Shown: piece after piece, positions 24,266-40,262 of the stretch
Layout: each line of letters opens with the position of its first letter
Position numbering within the stretch: the stretch's first letter is position 1
Translations under genes and position numbers: made by a program
The notes under the pieces: generated by a model
Told to the model about the DNA's origin: nothing
The model's input: the letters and a program-made list of their open reading frames with translations, nothing else
Database searches by the model: none
Assembly (NCBI GenBank): GCA_029204225.1
Contig: CM055111.1
Location: forward strand, 6,420,938-6,484,937
Length of the DNA: 64,000 nt
From: Diphasiastrum complanatum
Lineage: Eukaryota > Streptophyta > Lycopodiopsida > Lycopodiales > Lycopodiaceae
Direction: 5' to 3'

Positions 24266-24524
24266 AGTTAGAATTGAAGTAGAATCATTGTGTTACTGTA
24301 CTGTGGGTCCTATCAGTTGGCCTCACCACGAGGCAAGTCGACGGGACACGCGTCCCACCAACGGCAACCTGGGTCATGCATGGGTTGCCTGAGTGAACAA
24401 CTATATGTACAGTGTAGTTTCATATTGAGAAATACAGTTGCTATGTGAGCTTGCTGTGGAGAGTGTTTTCTGTCTGTGTTACTGTGTAGCATGATCTGTG
24501 TCCTGTGCAAAGCAAATTCTAAGT
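24266..24524 (+). repeat. copia-beta 3' LTR
   Basis: 259 bp, starting AGTTAGAATTGAAG after a purine tract and ending ATTCTAAGT before TSD GTATG. It matches the 5' LTR closely over its full length except a missing ATTGATAAGGATC-type segment. Confidence 0.9.
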
Positions 24525-24529
24525 GTATG

Positions 24530-25289
24530 ATGTCCTAGAAAATATGAAAAAAAAAGGGAAACGCTCTAGGTTTTTACATATTGGGGAATGGTCTTTTTAG
24601 TGACCCCTATGCCTGGTTCAACGGTCATTCAATTATAGCTTGACATTATGGCCTAGGCCATAACTTTATGACCAACTTACTAGGTGCAAAAGTCACTTAG
24701 AAGGACCCTTTCCAAGCGTAAGCATAAAGGGTAGTGAGGGACGACTAGAGCTATCTTACAAAACCCACTTACTCATCTTTATGGGTCATATTTGCCCTTC
24801 TCAAATTTCTTTATGAGTCTTTTATGTGCATAATGTTGCTGTGAAAAAAATAGGTGATCATATTCAATGGTTTTTTCTTGCATACTAGTGGTCATTATAT
24901 ACAAAATATACAACTTGGCAATGCCATTTACGAAGCTAAGCTCCTTAGATGTCACTACACAATGGTGGTTAGGATTCGAGCCTGCACCTTTCTTATGGCA
25001 GTCAACAAGTCTACCCATTCAACATTAAATTAGTCATGCTCTTCACATTATGTTGTGCATGTGCCCTTACTTCTGAATGTTTTTATAGGTCACTGATATT
25101 AATGAGGTGGCCAATACTCCCCAAACCAATATGGTGGAGGCAAAGCATGCAAGCTAGTTGGCAGGCAAAGGTAATAAAACACAGATAAACCTATACGATG
25201 CAACATTAACAGATCTTGCAAATGCATTGTTGCAGAGCACAAAACAACATGCTTTTGTACAAGGACGACATATTTGAAGTGGCCCTAGC
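24530..25289. other. no recognised feature
   Basis: Continuation of the site into which copia-beta inserted. Only short frames on both strands, with no domain recognised. Confidence 0.5.
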
Positions 25290-26450
25290 TTGGAGACACT
25301 CATTGATAGGGCCACATGCAGAACCAATGCCACACCAAGTCCTTTGATGACAGGCAAGGTTGTGTCAGATACTATGAGAGGCACACCTATGTACAATAAT
25401 CCTAGATCTCAACGTGATCCAATCACAGGTCGAAGAACTAGAAATCCAACAATTTTTGTTGATGTTGAAGCGAACAACTCACATAGGCCAGAATTTGTAA
25501 ATGTCAATCGACCTAGACAACATGGTGGTAGACACATTAATTTCTCCAATGTGGTGACTATTAATGTGGAAACAAAACATACTAATGAAACACATGCTGA
25601 CCATGTTGATAGAGCAGCATCTAGTGTTGTCAAGGAAACCGATATTGATGACACCATTTGGGCAACTTGTCGAACCAAACCAAGCAGTAGGATCACTTGT
25701 ATGGGATGGCTTGGATTTGGATCGGGCAAGTGTAAAAAACAGATCAAGAATAGTTCATAGCTGCACCTTGTTCTTTGGGAATGCGACAATGGACAGGTGG
25801 AAATAAAAACCAATTCATGTGGTTTTGTAATGACAGTGTGGACCATACGTGCACACCATGCACATCAATTGTGTGTGGAAGGCCTAAAATACCTACGATA
25901 TGGCCTGTACAAAAGGGAACTAGCTTACAACTTGAGGAGCAAGAGATGTTACAAAGAGCTAGATTTGTTCTTCCTCATGTTCAAGGACTTGATGTTCCAG
26001 AAAATAGAATTCCAACTAATGAGGGAGAGGATGTATCTAAGAGTAGCTAGAGAAGGACCCGTGTACGTACATGGATATCAAATTTGGCCCTTAAGAAAAT
26101 AGATTTGGCTTTGAATCTATCTACCAAAATCCTATCAGTTACCATAATTAAATGGTTTGAGCACGAGATTTTCAAAATAGAAACAAAAAATTCAATCCAA
26201 AGAGCTGTAGCCTACAGGCATCCCTCTTGTACATGTGAAGATTTTAAGTGGTGACAAAGGACTGCAAAATCTTACCTTGCATGCAAGCACATGTACTACA
26301 TTCTCTTACGTGTGCTTGGGCTAGACATGAATCACAATATGTGTATTCATCAAGTTCAGTTTCAGAAAAAGGACTTATTGCACATGCTTTCTCGTAAACA
26401 TAGCTTCCATGTAGTTGAGCTAAGCGTTGAGTAAAAGCCATTTGTGTTGG
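25290..26450 (+). pseudogene. SWIM zinc-finger protein fragment, left copy
   Basis: The first frame (25290-25760) reads a basic, Asn/Arg/His-rich stretch (DPITGRRTRNPTIFVDVE) ending WDGLDLDRASVKNRSR-type sequence after a shift. Later frames keep NQFMWFCNDSVDH, then IQRAVAYRHPSCTCEDF and CKHMYYILLRVLGLD. The last two make a CxC...CxH SWIM finger, as in MULE transposases, FAR1-like proteins and other plant proteins. No DDE transposase core can be seen, so I cannot say whether it is a MULE remnant or another SWIM family. An inverted second copy lies at 37740-38775; this one lacks about 100 bp in the middle. Confidence 0.6.
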
Positions 26451-26583
26451 GTTATTTTAGATAATTCCATGACATCAAGACATTTTTATACTAAAATAGT
26501 TATTTTTGTTAACAATATGGATTTAAGAGTCTTGGTTAATATTCCCACTTATTTGACAAAGTCAAAGCCAAAATTGCACATTA
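25708..26583 (+). repeat. left arm of a 12-kb-spaced inverted duplication
   Basis: Read in reverse complement it matches 37740-38775, from GGATTTGGAT.GGGCAAGTG to TTTGGCTTTGACTTTGTCAAA. The match continues past the coding part into AT-rich flank, so a genomic segment was duplicated, not just a transcript. One internal deletion of about 100 bp is on this side. Confidence 0.8.
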
Positions 26584-28715
<2,132 letters not shown>

Positions 28716-28791
28716 TAGGGTTTGGCTCTAGCGGGCTTGCATGGCATGCATATTTTTAAAAAGAATAGATATTTAATTTGAAGAAGCTACG

Positions 28792-30092
28792 TTGAAAACA
28801 TTCAATCTTAACTTATCCTTGAGTTTTCCATGCATGAGTAAACTGTATTGCTTTATGTGTTTGACATGCTTGCATAAACCCTAAATTTGGGTGATAAGAC
28901 AAATCATAATGTTGTTATGCAACTTCGTACCTGGATGCGAGGCGAAGACATCTCTTGAGAGCTACCCATCTCCAAATAGTTAAGTGAAACACCCTCTTTG
29001 GGTACTAATGATTCCAATACGACAATGATGGGTTAATAATAGCGCAATGTCCTTACTAGATTATCTTATTTCAAGAAACGTATTAGGTTTCGTCACGTGA
29101 GTTGAAAGCGTGACTCACCATAAGTGTTTAACCAAAGGTTATATTCACCTTGAATGCCATGTAACCATTCCATACAAGTTATTTGTTTGAATTCAACACA
29201 CCCTAAGACGTATCATTATTATGCTCAAAGATACTAATGTTTGCAATGCTTGATAGAACCTTCTTATTTTATATTTGCTTTTCACTTATAAAAACCGTAT
29301 GAGATGATAATCTACATGAGCAATTTGGTTTCACATGTCCATTAACAGTTGTTTAACCTATTAACGAGGCAAACCAAAGTCTTAATGGGTGGCCCTCTGC
29401 AAGATTACATTAGTTGTTTTTGACAATATTGTACATCCATTAGGAAGCATCAAAACGAAGCAGTACATATGTTCACAACATGACTAATGATCATATTAGC
29501 ATGCAAGTCTTGATAACATTCCTCAAAAAAACAGCAATTATTCTGGCAGTCCATTGCATCTTGATGGGCGACCATCTATCCTAATGGTAGGGCGCCAAAT
29601 TCCAAACACAAATCTATGCAAACAGCAATCAAAGTTGCTTGCAAAAGTGCGATGGACAAGCATACAGTTAATCACTAGCCAACAGACCAAATGTCGTTCC
29701 AAAACCTATAAAGAATGCATGTAGAAGTGTGATCTACCAACAAATAGGCAATCGTTGTCTTTTGGCAATGAAAACAGTATATGTTTGAGTATCATACCTT
29801 ACGGAGTGGTCGTGAGCAATGTTGAATAGCGCCCAACCATAGACAGTTCAGATGCTTATTTAGAAGCACAGCTTCTATCCCAATTAGCAATTACTATCAC
29901 AAATGTGAGCTATACACATAAATCATTCTAGCAAGCTTAAAACATTCAAGTACAGGTGAGCATTATTGCAAAAGATTTGATAGAAAACTTACCTTGGTTT
30001 GTAGCAATTCTCCTTACGAATACTCTTCCAATTGCATTCACAAGTCTCCACTTTGCAATTACCAAGCCGAACTAGATTGGAGTAGAGAGATG
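28792..30092 (-). repeat. 5' part of the unusual RT element, copy E (right arm of palindrome)
   Basis: Inverted copy of 27340-28600; by eye roughly nine bases in ten agree. The two arms face each other over a spacer of about 190 bp. It shares small variants (for example GAGGCGAAGACATCTCTTGAG) with the third copy at 32.9 kb that the left arm lacks. It ends at a compound (GT)n(GA)n run. Confidence 0.8.
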
Positions 30093-31380
<1,288 letters not shown>

Positions 31381-31450
31381 TTAGCACTCCATCTCAGGGA
31401 TGCTAACTACCCCTTGAGATACCTTGCTAACTGCGAGATGGTTGGTGGAT

Positions 31451-31566
<116 letters not shown>

Positions 31567-32818
31567 GGAATTTTTATGTGCTTTAAAGATACAAAGTAAA
31601 AAATGTAACTCTTCATTTCCTATCAGGTGTTTTGATATCTTACTAGCAAAGGTATGTTTCATCTGAAAAAGGGACAAAGTCTGGACTAGACAACCTTTGT
31701 AAAGCCAAGTTTCTAACAAAGTAGATGTTATGCTGGGCCTTATCCACACCATTCACATATAAGTTGGTAGTGATCCAACTATGCTCATCAATGCCATTCC
31801 TTAAATTGTTTCCTGTTACGCTTTTACCATGCAGCCCTTTGGTTTTCTTTAAGAAGTTTGTTACAACAAATTTGCAAATTAGGGCATGTTCAATAGTTGT
31901 ATCGTGATCAATGTTCTGATATATGGGTAACATTTTAGCCAAATTGAACCATCCTTGATATAATTCAATAACGGCCTCATTGATATTGGATTGACATATA
32001 GGAATATAACTAAGCCTTTTATTCAGGTCATTCCTTAAAAATTTGCTACTAATAATTCTAGTATTCATAGAAATTACATGCCCAAATCTTTCAGAAATAA
32101 ACTCTTTAAATTGTATTAAAATCGAACTCACAGAAGACTTGAAAGACCATTCATGCTTCAAACGCGAAATATAGGACCAACCAAACACAATTTGCTCAAA
32201 GATCTCATCAATATAATTAAAACTTTGAAGTAAAGTCTAAGAATAAAGTTGTTTAACATCTATACTCTCAAAGCACCTATGGTAATAACATAAATGTAAA
32301 ATCATCTTCCCTTTGTCTCTTCTAACCATTAGCCGCACAGACCTCTAGTAATCTTATTTCTTCTACTTCCTCCTACACACGGATCAATCATGGTGAAAAT
32401 TCAGCTTTCTAATGGGAATATATTCTTTGCCACTGCTGCTTTGTCCCTCATTGCCTTTATTAGGAAAGTATTTCCTTTTTTTGTTGCCGCTTTCTGATAT
32501 GACCGAGCTCGGATTGTTCAAATTGAAGAACCCTGATTTCTTGCTTGTATTTAGAAAGTATTTGTCCTGTAAGGTAGAGAAGATAGGCTTTTTTAAAAGG
32601 CGTTCAATTTCGTGGATGTTCTCGGCATCGCCAAGGTGTGCTAGAAGCTTTGCAATAGGGTCATTGGATAGTTCTATGGCAGAAGCAAGGGCTTTAACGA
32701 CATCTCTTGCAGGTTATGTAGCCAAAGGAAAAAACCCATTTAATTGGTTCTGTAGAGAGCCACCAGAGAAGAATTTAGCAAGGTTATTCATCATAAACCA
32801 AATAGCGTGATCATTAGC
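31567..32818 (-). pseudogene. unusual reverse transcriptase, 5' half (copy B)
   Basis: Minus-strand coding starts from MRCNANGTLNIDKLKAAVV near 32870 and continues through NNLAKFFSGGSLQNQLNG, ALASAIELSNDPIAKLLAHL and IEHEIERLL-like helices. It then passes a Lys/Ser-rich linker (SGNKKRKYFPNKGNEG). From 32188 the 181-residue frame has RLSYIPICQSNINEAV, YQGWFNLAKMLPIYQN, NGVDKAQHNIYFVRN and [18 protein letters not shown] shift leads to [15 protein letters not shown] at the microsatellite. The D-K-A block followed by KAHK matches RT finger motifs. Two or three stops interrupt it. No endonuclease domain (GIY-YIG or APE) was recognised. Confidence 0.68.
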
Positions 32819-35800
32819 TCACATACAACAGCCGCTTTAAGTTTATCAATGTTTAATGTGCCATTAGCATTACACCTCATCCAAATAAATACGAAACACA
32901 TATCTTTAGGATTATCTCCTTGAAAACATTCAATCTTAACTTATCTTTGAGTTTTCCATGCATGAGTAAACTGTATTGCTTTATGCGTTTGACATGCTTG
33001 CATAAACCCTAAACTTGGGTGAGAAGACAAATCATAATGTTGTTATGCAACTTCGTACCTGGATGCGAGGCGAAGACATCTCTTGAGAGCTACCCATCTC
33101 CAAATAGTTAAGTGAAACACCCTCTTTGGGTACTAATGATTCCAATACGACAATGATGGGTTGATAATAGCGCAATGATGGGTTAATATTACCCTTTTTG
33201 GGTACTAATGATTATCTTATTTCAAGAAACGTATTAGGTTTCGTCAAGCGAGTTGAAAGCATGACTCACCATAAGTGTTTAACCAAAGGTTATATTCACC
33301 TCGAATGCCATGTAACCATTCCATACAAGTTATTTATTTGAATTCAACAGACCCTAAGACGTATCATTATTATGCTCAAAGATACTAATGTTTGCAATGC
33401 TTGATAGAACCTTCTTATTTTATGGCCGCCTTTCACTTATAAAAACCGTATGAAATGATAATTTACATGAGCAATTCGGTTTCACATGTCCATTAATAGT
33501 TGTTTAACCTATTAACGAGGCAAACCAAAGTCTTGGTGGGTGGCCCTCTGCAAGATTACATTAGTTGTGTTTGAGTAGATTGTACATCCCTTAGGAAGCA
33601 TCGAAATGAAGCACATATGTTCACAGCATGACTAATGATCTGTTAGCCGATATTTCCGCACGGAAAATCAGACTAATATTGAAGTTTAAGTTCGCAATAA
33701 TTGAAAAAACTGGCATGTAAAACCCGGTTTTTAGAGAAAAATCGGCACAAATTTGAATTAGATTTGGGTCCTAGCCCGTCCCTAAAGTGGCTAGACACAG
33801 TTTAAAAGTAAGAAACTGACTTTTCGAAAAAACCGTCAAAAATATTTTGTGGTCAATTTTTGTAAGACCGAGCCAAAAGTGCCGATCCACCTAGAATTGG
33901 GTCCCAACCCGCCCTAAATGAGGCTAGAGCAAATTTTGCGGCCTTAGAAATGGCTGGTAAATATTCTACGGCTTTTCAAAAAAATGGCCAGTTGTAAAAA
34001 AATAGCCGGTATGATCGTGCTAAAATCTCACCATGTACTGAGTCCATTTTTACTAATATATGATCACTTAGTGTATTTTTCAGGGAAACCGTGTTGTCGT
34101 GGGAGCCCTAGTCATGAATGCCGAAAAAGTCAACCACAGAAGAAAAAATCGAGAAAGAAAAGTTTCTGATAAAAACGGGACCGAGAAATATGGATTCAGT
34201 GTCAAGGAGTCACATTAGCCCTAACGGCAAAGTTTGGGCAATTTACGGGCAATTAACGAAATGTGCGGGCCAAGTGGTTACCCAACAGGCCAAAAATCCA
34301 GACACATGAGCAGCAGGCGCACGGCCCTTGAAAAATCGAAGAAAGGCCAGAAACATAGGTATTCAAAGAAAAATGAAGGCCGCCTACTAAAAATAGGAGT
34401 TGAAAAAGGGCCTCACCCAAAATTTGGATAATAAATGCCAAAACACCTTGGAGGCAGGGAGGTACACCCACTAGCCATTGACATTTTGGGCTTCTAGGGT
34501 GTACAAAAGGGAAAACTTGAATGGCCTCCCTAGTCTTTGACAAGAATGGCATCTTGGCTAGTTTTGGGAGAGAGCCTTGAATGCACCACTCCCCCGCTCT
34601 CTTATGGAGGCCACTAGGTGTACTATCAAATGGGTTGAGGACAAATGGCAAAGAGGGCTTAAAGGGCATGAAAATTGGCAAAGCCTCATTTTGAAGGGGG
34701 GACACTTGGGTTTTCCTATAAAAAGGAGCCAACTCTTTGTATTTGTGAATGTGTGTTGAGTGTTAGAGTATTTGCAAGTTAGTGTATTTGGATGTTAGTG
34801 TATTTGTGAGTTAGTGTTGTTGAGAGCTTGTTTGAATGAGAGGGCTTGTTGGCTAGGTTCACTTTGTTATTGTGAATATTAGTTGCTCAATGTTGGTTGT
34901 TTGAATGGGGATGTTAGGGTTTGTACCAAGTGCAAGATTGTGGGGTGGTGAAACATAGTATGTTTGATTGAACGGTCGTGGTTTCTTACAATTGGTTGTT
35001 TGGTGGGCTGATCATTGTGATTGCATGATATTGTGAAAAAAGGTTAGTGGCTTTGTGGTTACCTATTTTGAGAAGTGGTGTTAAGTAGTTTTGGGAGTGA
35101 TGTTATGCTTGAGGGAGAGGGTGAGTGGGTTTCTCTCTCACATTGAGGTATGGGTTTGCCTCACATCAATTTTTATTCTCATGTTTACTTGCTTTCAATT
35201 GGAATGTGGGTGTTTGACGTCCGTACTTGCTTTCGCTCATTGAATGAATGATAGGATACTAAGAATTCATTGTGTAACTGTATGAGGACCTAATCATTTC
35301 AATAATTCCGCATTTTCCATGTCCCTATTGGGACCTAAATGATTGTGATCCTTTTTCTTGAACAAGTAGACATTGAAGTATCAGGTCGATGCGTATTTGT
35401 GGGTTTACCGGTAGTACGAACTCAGAATCACTTGCTTGCAATGAGAATGTTGTCTGCTTGAGTTCAATAATTGCAAGTACCTAACTAGTGAATGGATTGT
35501 CGTAGAGTATGGGTCGATTGTGTATTATAGTGAATCGTTTTCAGCACAAATTCAAATTCAGTCCAGAATCGTAATATTTTATAAACAGATGCGGCATGGC
35601 TAATTAGAACGATGATTGCCTATTTTCAAGTGGTTTAGGAAAAGTGTTAAGTAAATAACTTTGTTTCGTACTGATTTAGAATGTGTTGTACACAGAGAAC
35701 CGTAAGTTGGGTAGTTAACATCTTGCTGAGTTAGATTTATTAAACGGTTATATGGAATCGTCAAGTTTTTGAAGTATTTCTTATGTTTTTTCCATTATGA

Positions 35801-36964
35801 AGCGTATTAATTGGACCCGACCTCTGTGAAACACCAGAGCGGGCCGTCCACCATCCGTGGTTAAAAGACACCACCTTGGTCAAAGCGTCACACTAGTCAC
35901 ACCCACTGTTGGTACTGTCTAGCGAAATACCTAGACCCGACGGTTGGCGAAAATACTACCGCTTATCAAACAAGGCGGTGCGTATAACTTGCACCCCATG
36001 ACATCATAGACAGTAAATTGGTTTCCAGCCCATGTAAGATCTTTACTAACTGTAAGCCGGATTCAATGGGGAAAGAGACATTAGCAAATTAGCGATCAGA
36101 AGTTTTTACGGAACCATAATTCTAGAAAGCTAGTGAATCATTGCACCAAAAGTACTAGCACCCCCTCCTTGCAACCGTATCTTTGAGAGTCTGAAAAACT
36201 CTCATCGGTTGGGGAGCACGAGGCAATAGAGAAGGCCATCAGGATTGGAAGTGGCAAATCCTTTGTTGCTCATGTAGGGCTGAACGGCCATTAGAGGTGG
36301 GGCCCCTTGACCCTTTTAGGACGTTTTGGCTGGACCAACCCCCTGTCGAAAATGGCCCTAACATGATCATATTACCATGCAAGTCTTGGTATCATTCCTT
36401 AAAAAATCGCAATCATTCTGGCAGTCCATTGCACCTTGATGGGCGACCATCTATCTAAATGGTAGGGCACCAAATTCTACTTACAAATCTATGGAAACAA
36501 CAATCAAAGTTGTTTGCAAAAGTGCGATGGTCAAGCATACAACCAGTCGTTGGCCAACAGACCAAATGCCATTCCAAAACCTGTGAAGAATGCATGTAGA
36601 AGTGCGATCTACCAACAAGTAGACAATCGTTGTCTTTTGGCAATAAAAACAGTATACGTTTGAGTATCATACCTTGTGGATTGATAGAGAGCAATGTTGA
36701 AGCAACGCCCAACTGTAGACACTTCATATGCTTCTTTAGAAGCACAACTTCTACTCCAATTAACAATTACCATCACAAATGTGAGCTATACACATAAAGC
36801 ATTCTAGCAAGCTTAAAACATTCACGTATAGGTGAGCATTATGCCAAAGATTTGATAGCAATCTTACCTTAGTTTGTAGCAATTCACCTTATGAATACTC
36901 TTCCAATTGCATCCACAAGTCTCCACTTTGCAATTACCAAGCCGAATCGGGTCGCAATAGAGAG
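32819..36964 (-). repeat. 5' part of the unusual RT element, third copy, split by an insertion
   Basis: The 32819-33640 and 36369-36964 parts together equal the arm at 28792-30092 plus the extra 5'-coding piece (NPKDMCFVFIWMRCNAN). The copy reads continuously into the RT 5' half on its left. It is interrupted at 33640/36364 by a 2.7-kb element with TSD TGATC. It ends at GTCGCAATAGAGAGATGATG and a microsatellite, the same terminus as the other two copies. Confidence 0.78.
33641..36363 (+). mobile_element. 2.7-kb solo-LTR-like insertion with 5-bp TSD
   Basis: The inserted sequence begins TGTTAGCCGATATTTCC and ends AAAATGGCCCTAACA. The host repeat is duplicated as TGATC on both sides (33636-33640 and 36364-36368). 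The uninterrupted host site is visible in the arm at about 29480-29500. TG...CA ends with a 5-bp TSD indicate an LTR-retroelement. A strong TATA box (TATAAAAA, 34717-34724) lies about 1.08 kb in, as U3/R would predict. No PBS, gag or pol was found, so a large solo LTR is the simplest reading; a non-autonomous element with undetected LTRs is possible. Confidence 0.8.
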
Positions 36965-36982
36965 ATGATGATGATGATGATG

Positions 36983-37032
<50 letters not shown>
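36965..37032. repeat. (ATG)n(TG)n(GA)n compound microsatellite
   Basis: It closes the third copy of the RT element 5' part, as (GT)n(GA)n closes copy E and (CT)n closes copy D. Confidence 0.97.
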
Positions 37033-37218
37033 ACAAGAATATGGACTTGCCATATTTTCAATAATAACCATATGGGTCTGGTGGCCATTCTTGATAACCT
37101 TGTTCTTTGACAAATGGAGAGTTGACACCATCCATCAAAGGATTCCATGATAAGACTAGTTGATATTGATCTTGATAGATCGGCAATACTTCTCCCAGTG
37201 TTATTGTCGTGGTCTTTC

Positions 37219-37590
37219 TCAATTCATGATGTGGACATCAATAGATGCTTTTACATGTTGCTCCATTGGACTCTTAATGCCTTTACAATTCTTCATTCCA
37301 AATCTATCTAGAATGGATGTAGCATACTTAGATTGACAAATGAAGCTAAAATCCAATCCTCTTATGACTTCTATTCCTAGAATGAAGTTCAATAGATTGA
37401 GATCTAACATTTTAAACTCTTTAGATAAAGCATTTTTTACATCTCTTATTCCATCTAGATCATTTCCACTTAAAAAAACATCATCAACATACAATACAAG
37501 GATAATGATCTTTCCATGAGTGTGAAGTTCGAGTGAGCTTTGTTGAGCAAGCTTTTTCAAAATTGTGAGCGAGCTTGTGAGGTGGAGATT
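37219..37590 (-). pseudogene. copia RT fragment
   Basis: ILVLYVDDVFLSGNDLDGI contains the copia catalytic YVDD. It is followed by FKMLDLNLLNFILGIEV and YATSILDRFGMKNCKGI with the usual spacing up to the RNase H boundary. Only about 115 residues survive, and no LTR is attached. Confidence 0.9.
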
Positions 37591-37739
37591 TCTTTATGGA
37601 ATATTGTAAAGTGAAAAAGTGATCCCTCATGGCATATTCTTATGTTGTGATGCATGTTTCATATTTTATCTTGATTTTGAATATGTTTCAAGTACTGTCT
37701 ATATAAACTAGGTATATCATTTGATAAACATTAGTCTTC

Positions 37740-38775
37740 ATGTGCAATTTTGGCTTTGACTTTGTCAAATAAATGGGAATATTCACATAATAGAACCAAG
37801 ACTCTTAAATCCATATTGTTAACAAAAATAACTATATCATATAATAATGTCTTGATGCCATGGAATTATCTAAAATAACCCAACACAAATGACTTTTACT
37901 CAATACTTAGCTCAACTACATGCGAAGCTATGTTTGCGAGAAAGCATGTGCAATAAGTCTTTTTTCTCAAACTGAGCTTCATGAATACACATATTGTGAT
38001 TCATGTCTAGCCCAAGCACACATAAGAGAATGTAGTACATGTGCTTGCATGCAAGGTAAGATTTTCCAATCCTTTGCCGCCACTAAAAATCTTCACATGT
38101 ACAAGAGGGATGCTCAGATATGCTCACATCGTAGGCTACGGCTCTTTGGATTGAATTTTTTGTTTCTATTTTGCAAATCGCGTGCTCAAACCATTTAATT
38201 ATGGTGACTGATAGGATTTTGGCAAATAGATTCAAGCACGAATCTTGGCTCGACACATTGGAAGATTGCAAAATGAATTTTGCAATATCTTCAACTAACA
38301 AAGGATTATGGTTTGTGTTATTGTCGTGATACAAGGTTCCAGATGCTTTCCTACAACCAAATCTATTTTCTTGAGGGCCAAATTTGATATCCCTGTACGT
38401 ACATGGGTCCTTCCCTAGCTACTCTCAGGAATATCCTCTCCCTCATTAGTTGGAATTCTATCTTCTGGAACATCAAGTCCTTGAGCATGAGGAAGAACAA
38501 ATCCAGCTCTTTGTAACATCTCTTGCTCCTCAGGTTGTAAGCTAGTTCTCTTTTGTACAAGCCATATCGTAGGTATTTTAGGACTTCCACACACAATTGA
38601 TGTGCATGGTGTCCACGTATGGTCCACACTGTCATTACAGAACCACATGAATTGTTTTATATTTCCACTTGTCCGTTGCTGCATTCCCAAAAAAACAAGG
38701 TACAGAAACTCCCTTTGAGCTATTCTTGATCTATTTTTTACACTTGCCCAATCCAGATCCAAACCATTGCGCAAA
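37740..38775 (-). pseudogene. SWIM zinc-finger protein fragment, right copy (inverted duplicate)
   Basis: Minus-strand frames give KQFMWFCNDSVDHTWTP, then, after a shift, YHDNNTNHNPLLVEDIAKF, NLFAKILSVTIIKWFEHAI, IQRAVAY and HPSCTCEDF. The CKHMY part of the finger lies just downstream (near 38040). This copy keeps about 100 bp missing from the left copy, which shows the protein once ran continuously there. It is the reverse complement of 25708-26583. Confidence 0.65.
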
Positions 38776-40262
38776 AAGTACAAAAAGGACCAAGAGTGGA
38801 TCCTAATCTGATCCTCATGAGGGATTGGTTGTCAGATTACTTGATCTATCAATCTACTTCAGATTAAGATCAATCTAGATCAATTCTAGACACAAAATCC
38901 TAACAAGAACAATCATTTATTGAAGGTAAGTGTACTTTCTGGTTTCACACGTGTGAAACACTGTTTGAGTACGGACTCCAACCTGAAAATCAAGTACACA
39001 TTGATAGAACCTCAAAACAATCAAAACAAATGTAGGCAAATAGAGAGAATCACTCAAAATTGTTTCCAAAACCAAGATTGGTGTCTCACATTGATTATGG
39101 CCAAATGTGGCTCTATATATACAATAAGTGGGAGCTCGTGGTACTGATCATCCCTCTGATCCCACATGTGTGAAGGTGCTTTGTCATATGATGATTCATC
39201 ATGCAAAACTGACACTTGGACAAAATCTTCTATTTTGAGCACTTTTGGTCCATTTTCCTTCTATATGGAGATCTACTTGGAAATCTTCTAGAAGTCAAAA
39301 TTTGCCTACTTCAGCTTATTCCACACATGTGAGATGTCCTCTACACATGTGATATGACACCTAACCAAAGGATGTGGCTCATGCAATCAATAGATTGATG
39401 CCATGTGTCATATGTCTAGAAAACTAGTTTTTGGCCTTTTTAGCCACTAGAACTTGAATTAAATCATATGTACAATCTATATGATTATGGTACATGACAA
39501 GTACAGTATTTTCACATGTGGGAACAGGCTCCACACATGTGTGTTTATCTATATACAAGATTTTTGGCCTCTACCAAGCTTATTTTTGCATTTTTCACAA
39601 CCATCCCATACAAGTGACCCTACTGCTTGGTTTAATTCGACGAATTGCCCAAATGGTGTCATGAATATTGGTTTCCTTGACAACACTAGATGCTGCTCTA
39701 TCAACTATCAAATTTTAGAGTAAAGGACTGAATTCGATCTACAAATGATCACCTATATCAAGACTAGCTTCCAAATCTAGCTTCTACTTGACAATCTTGG
39801 TGTTTCCAAGCAAGAACAATAAAAAGTGATGACCCACGGCTTCACACGTGTGAAGTATAGCTACTGTACAGCCTGATAACAGAGAAATAGTTTACTAATA
39901 ATTTTCTTAGCATACATTCACAAAGAAAGTGCTTAAGAGAGTGTAAACGCCAAGATTGCTTCACAAACCAATGTTTCTCATCATTGGCTCAATAATGGAT
40001 CCATCATGGATCAAGGACAAAATCATCATAATCTCTCTCTAAGCTGCATCCAGCACGTGTGGGACAGCTCATTGTACTCATCCACATCCACTTTGGATAA
40101 GATCTATCAAGTTTGCCACATCATCCATTGGTGGTTTGTGTTGACCTTCTAGATTCCTACAATCTAGGACCTAATTCCTATAATTTAGGAGATGTCATAT
40201 TAGACTCAAATGAAAGCTAATTAAAATGAATCTGAATATTACAAGTGTCATTTCACACGTGT
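38776..40262. other. LTR-like noncoding region rich in CACACGTGTG palindromes
   Basis: No coding domain. The words TTTCACACGTGTGAAA (about 38943), CTTCACACGTGTGAAG (about 39839) and several CACATGTG variants recur. A TATATATA word with a downstream GAGCTC stands near 39113. It reads like promoter-bearing LTR or leader sequence of copia elements, but no LTR end could be placed. Confidence 0.4.

Larger units (their letters stand above)
18504..24524 (+). mobile_element. copia-beta: full-length Ty1/copia element, 6.0 kb
   Basis: Two closely similar LTRs (18504-18777 and 24266-24524) flank gag, protease, integrase, RT and RNase H in copia order. The 5-bp direct repeat GTATG flanks the element at 18499-18503 and 24525-24529. 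The PBS TGGTATCAGAGCC (18778-18790) abuts the 5' LTR, and a purine run AAGAGAGAG precedes the 3' LTR. The LTR ends read AGTTAGAAT...ATTCTAAGT rather than TG...CA. A 1.3-kb leader separates the PBS from gag. The main LTR difference is a 15-bp indel, yet the coding region holds many stops and shifts. Confidence 0.93.

Noticed and set aside
34080-34169. Cys/His run CCRGSPSHEC as a zinc knuckle
   Set aside because: Spacing does not fit CX2CX4HX4C and there is no gag sequence around it; it sits in the solo-LTR-like insertion.
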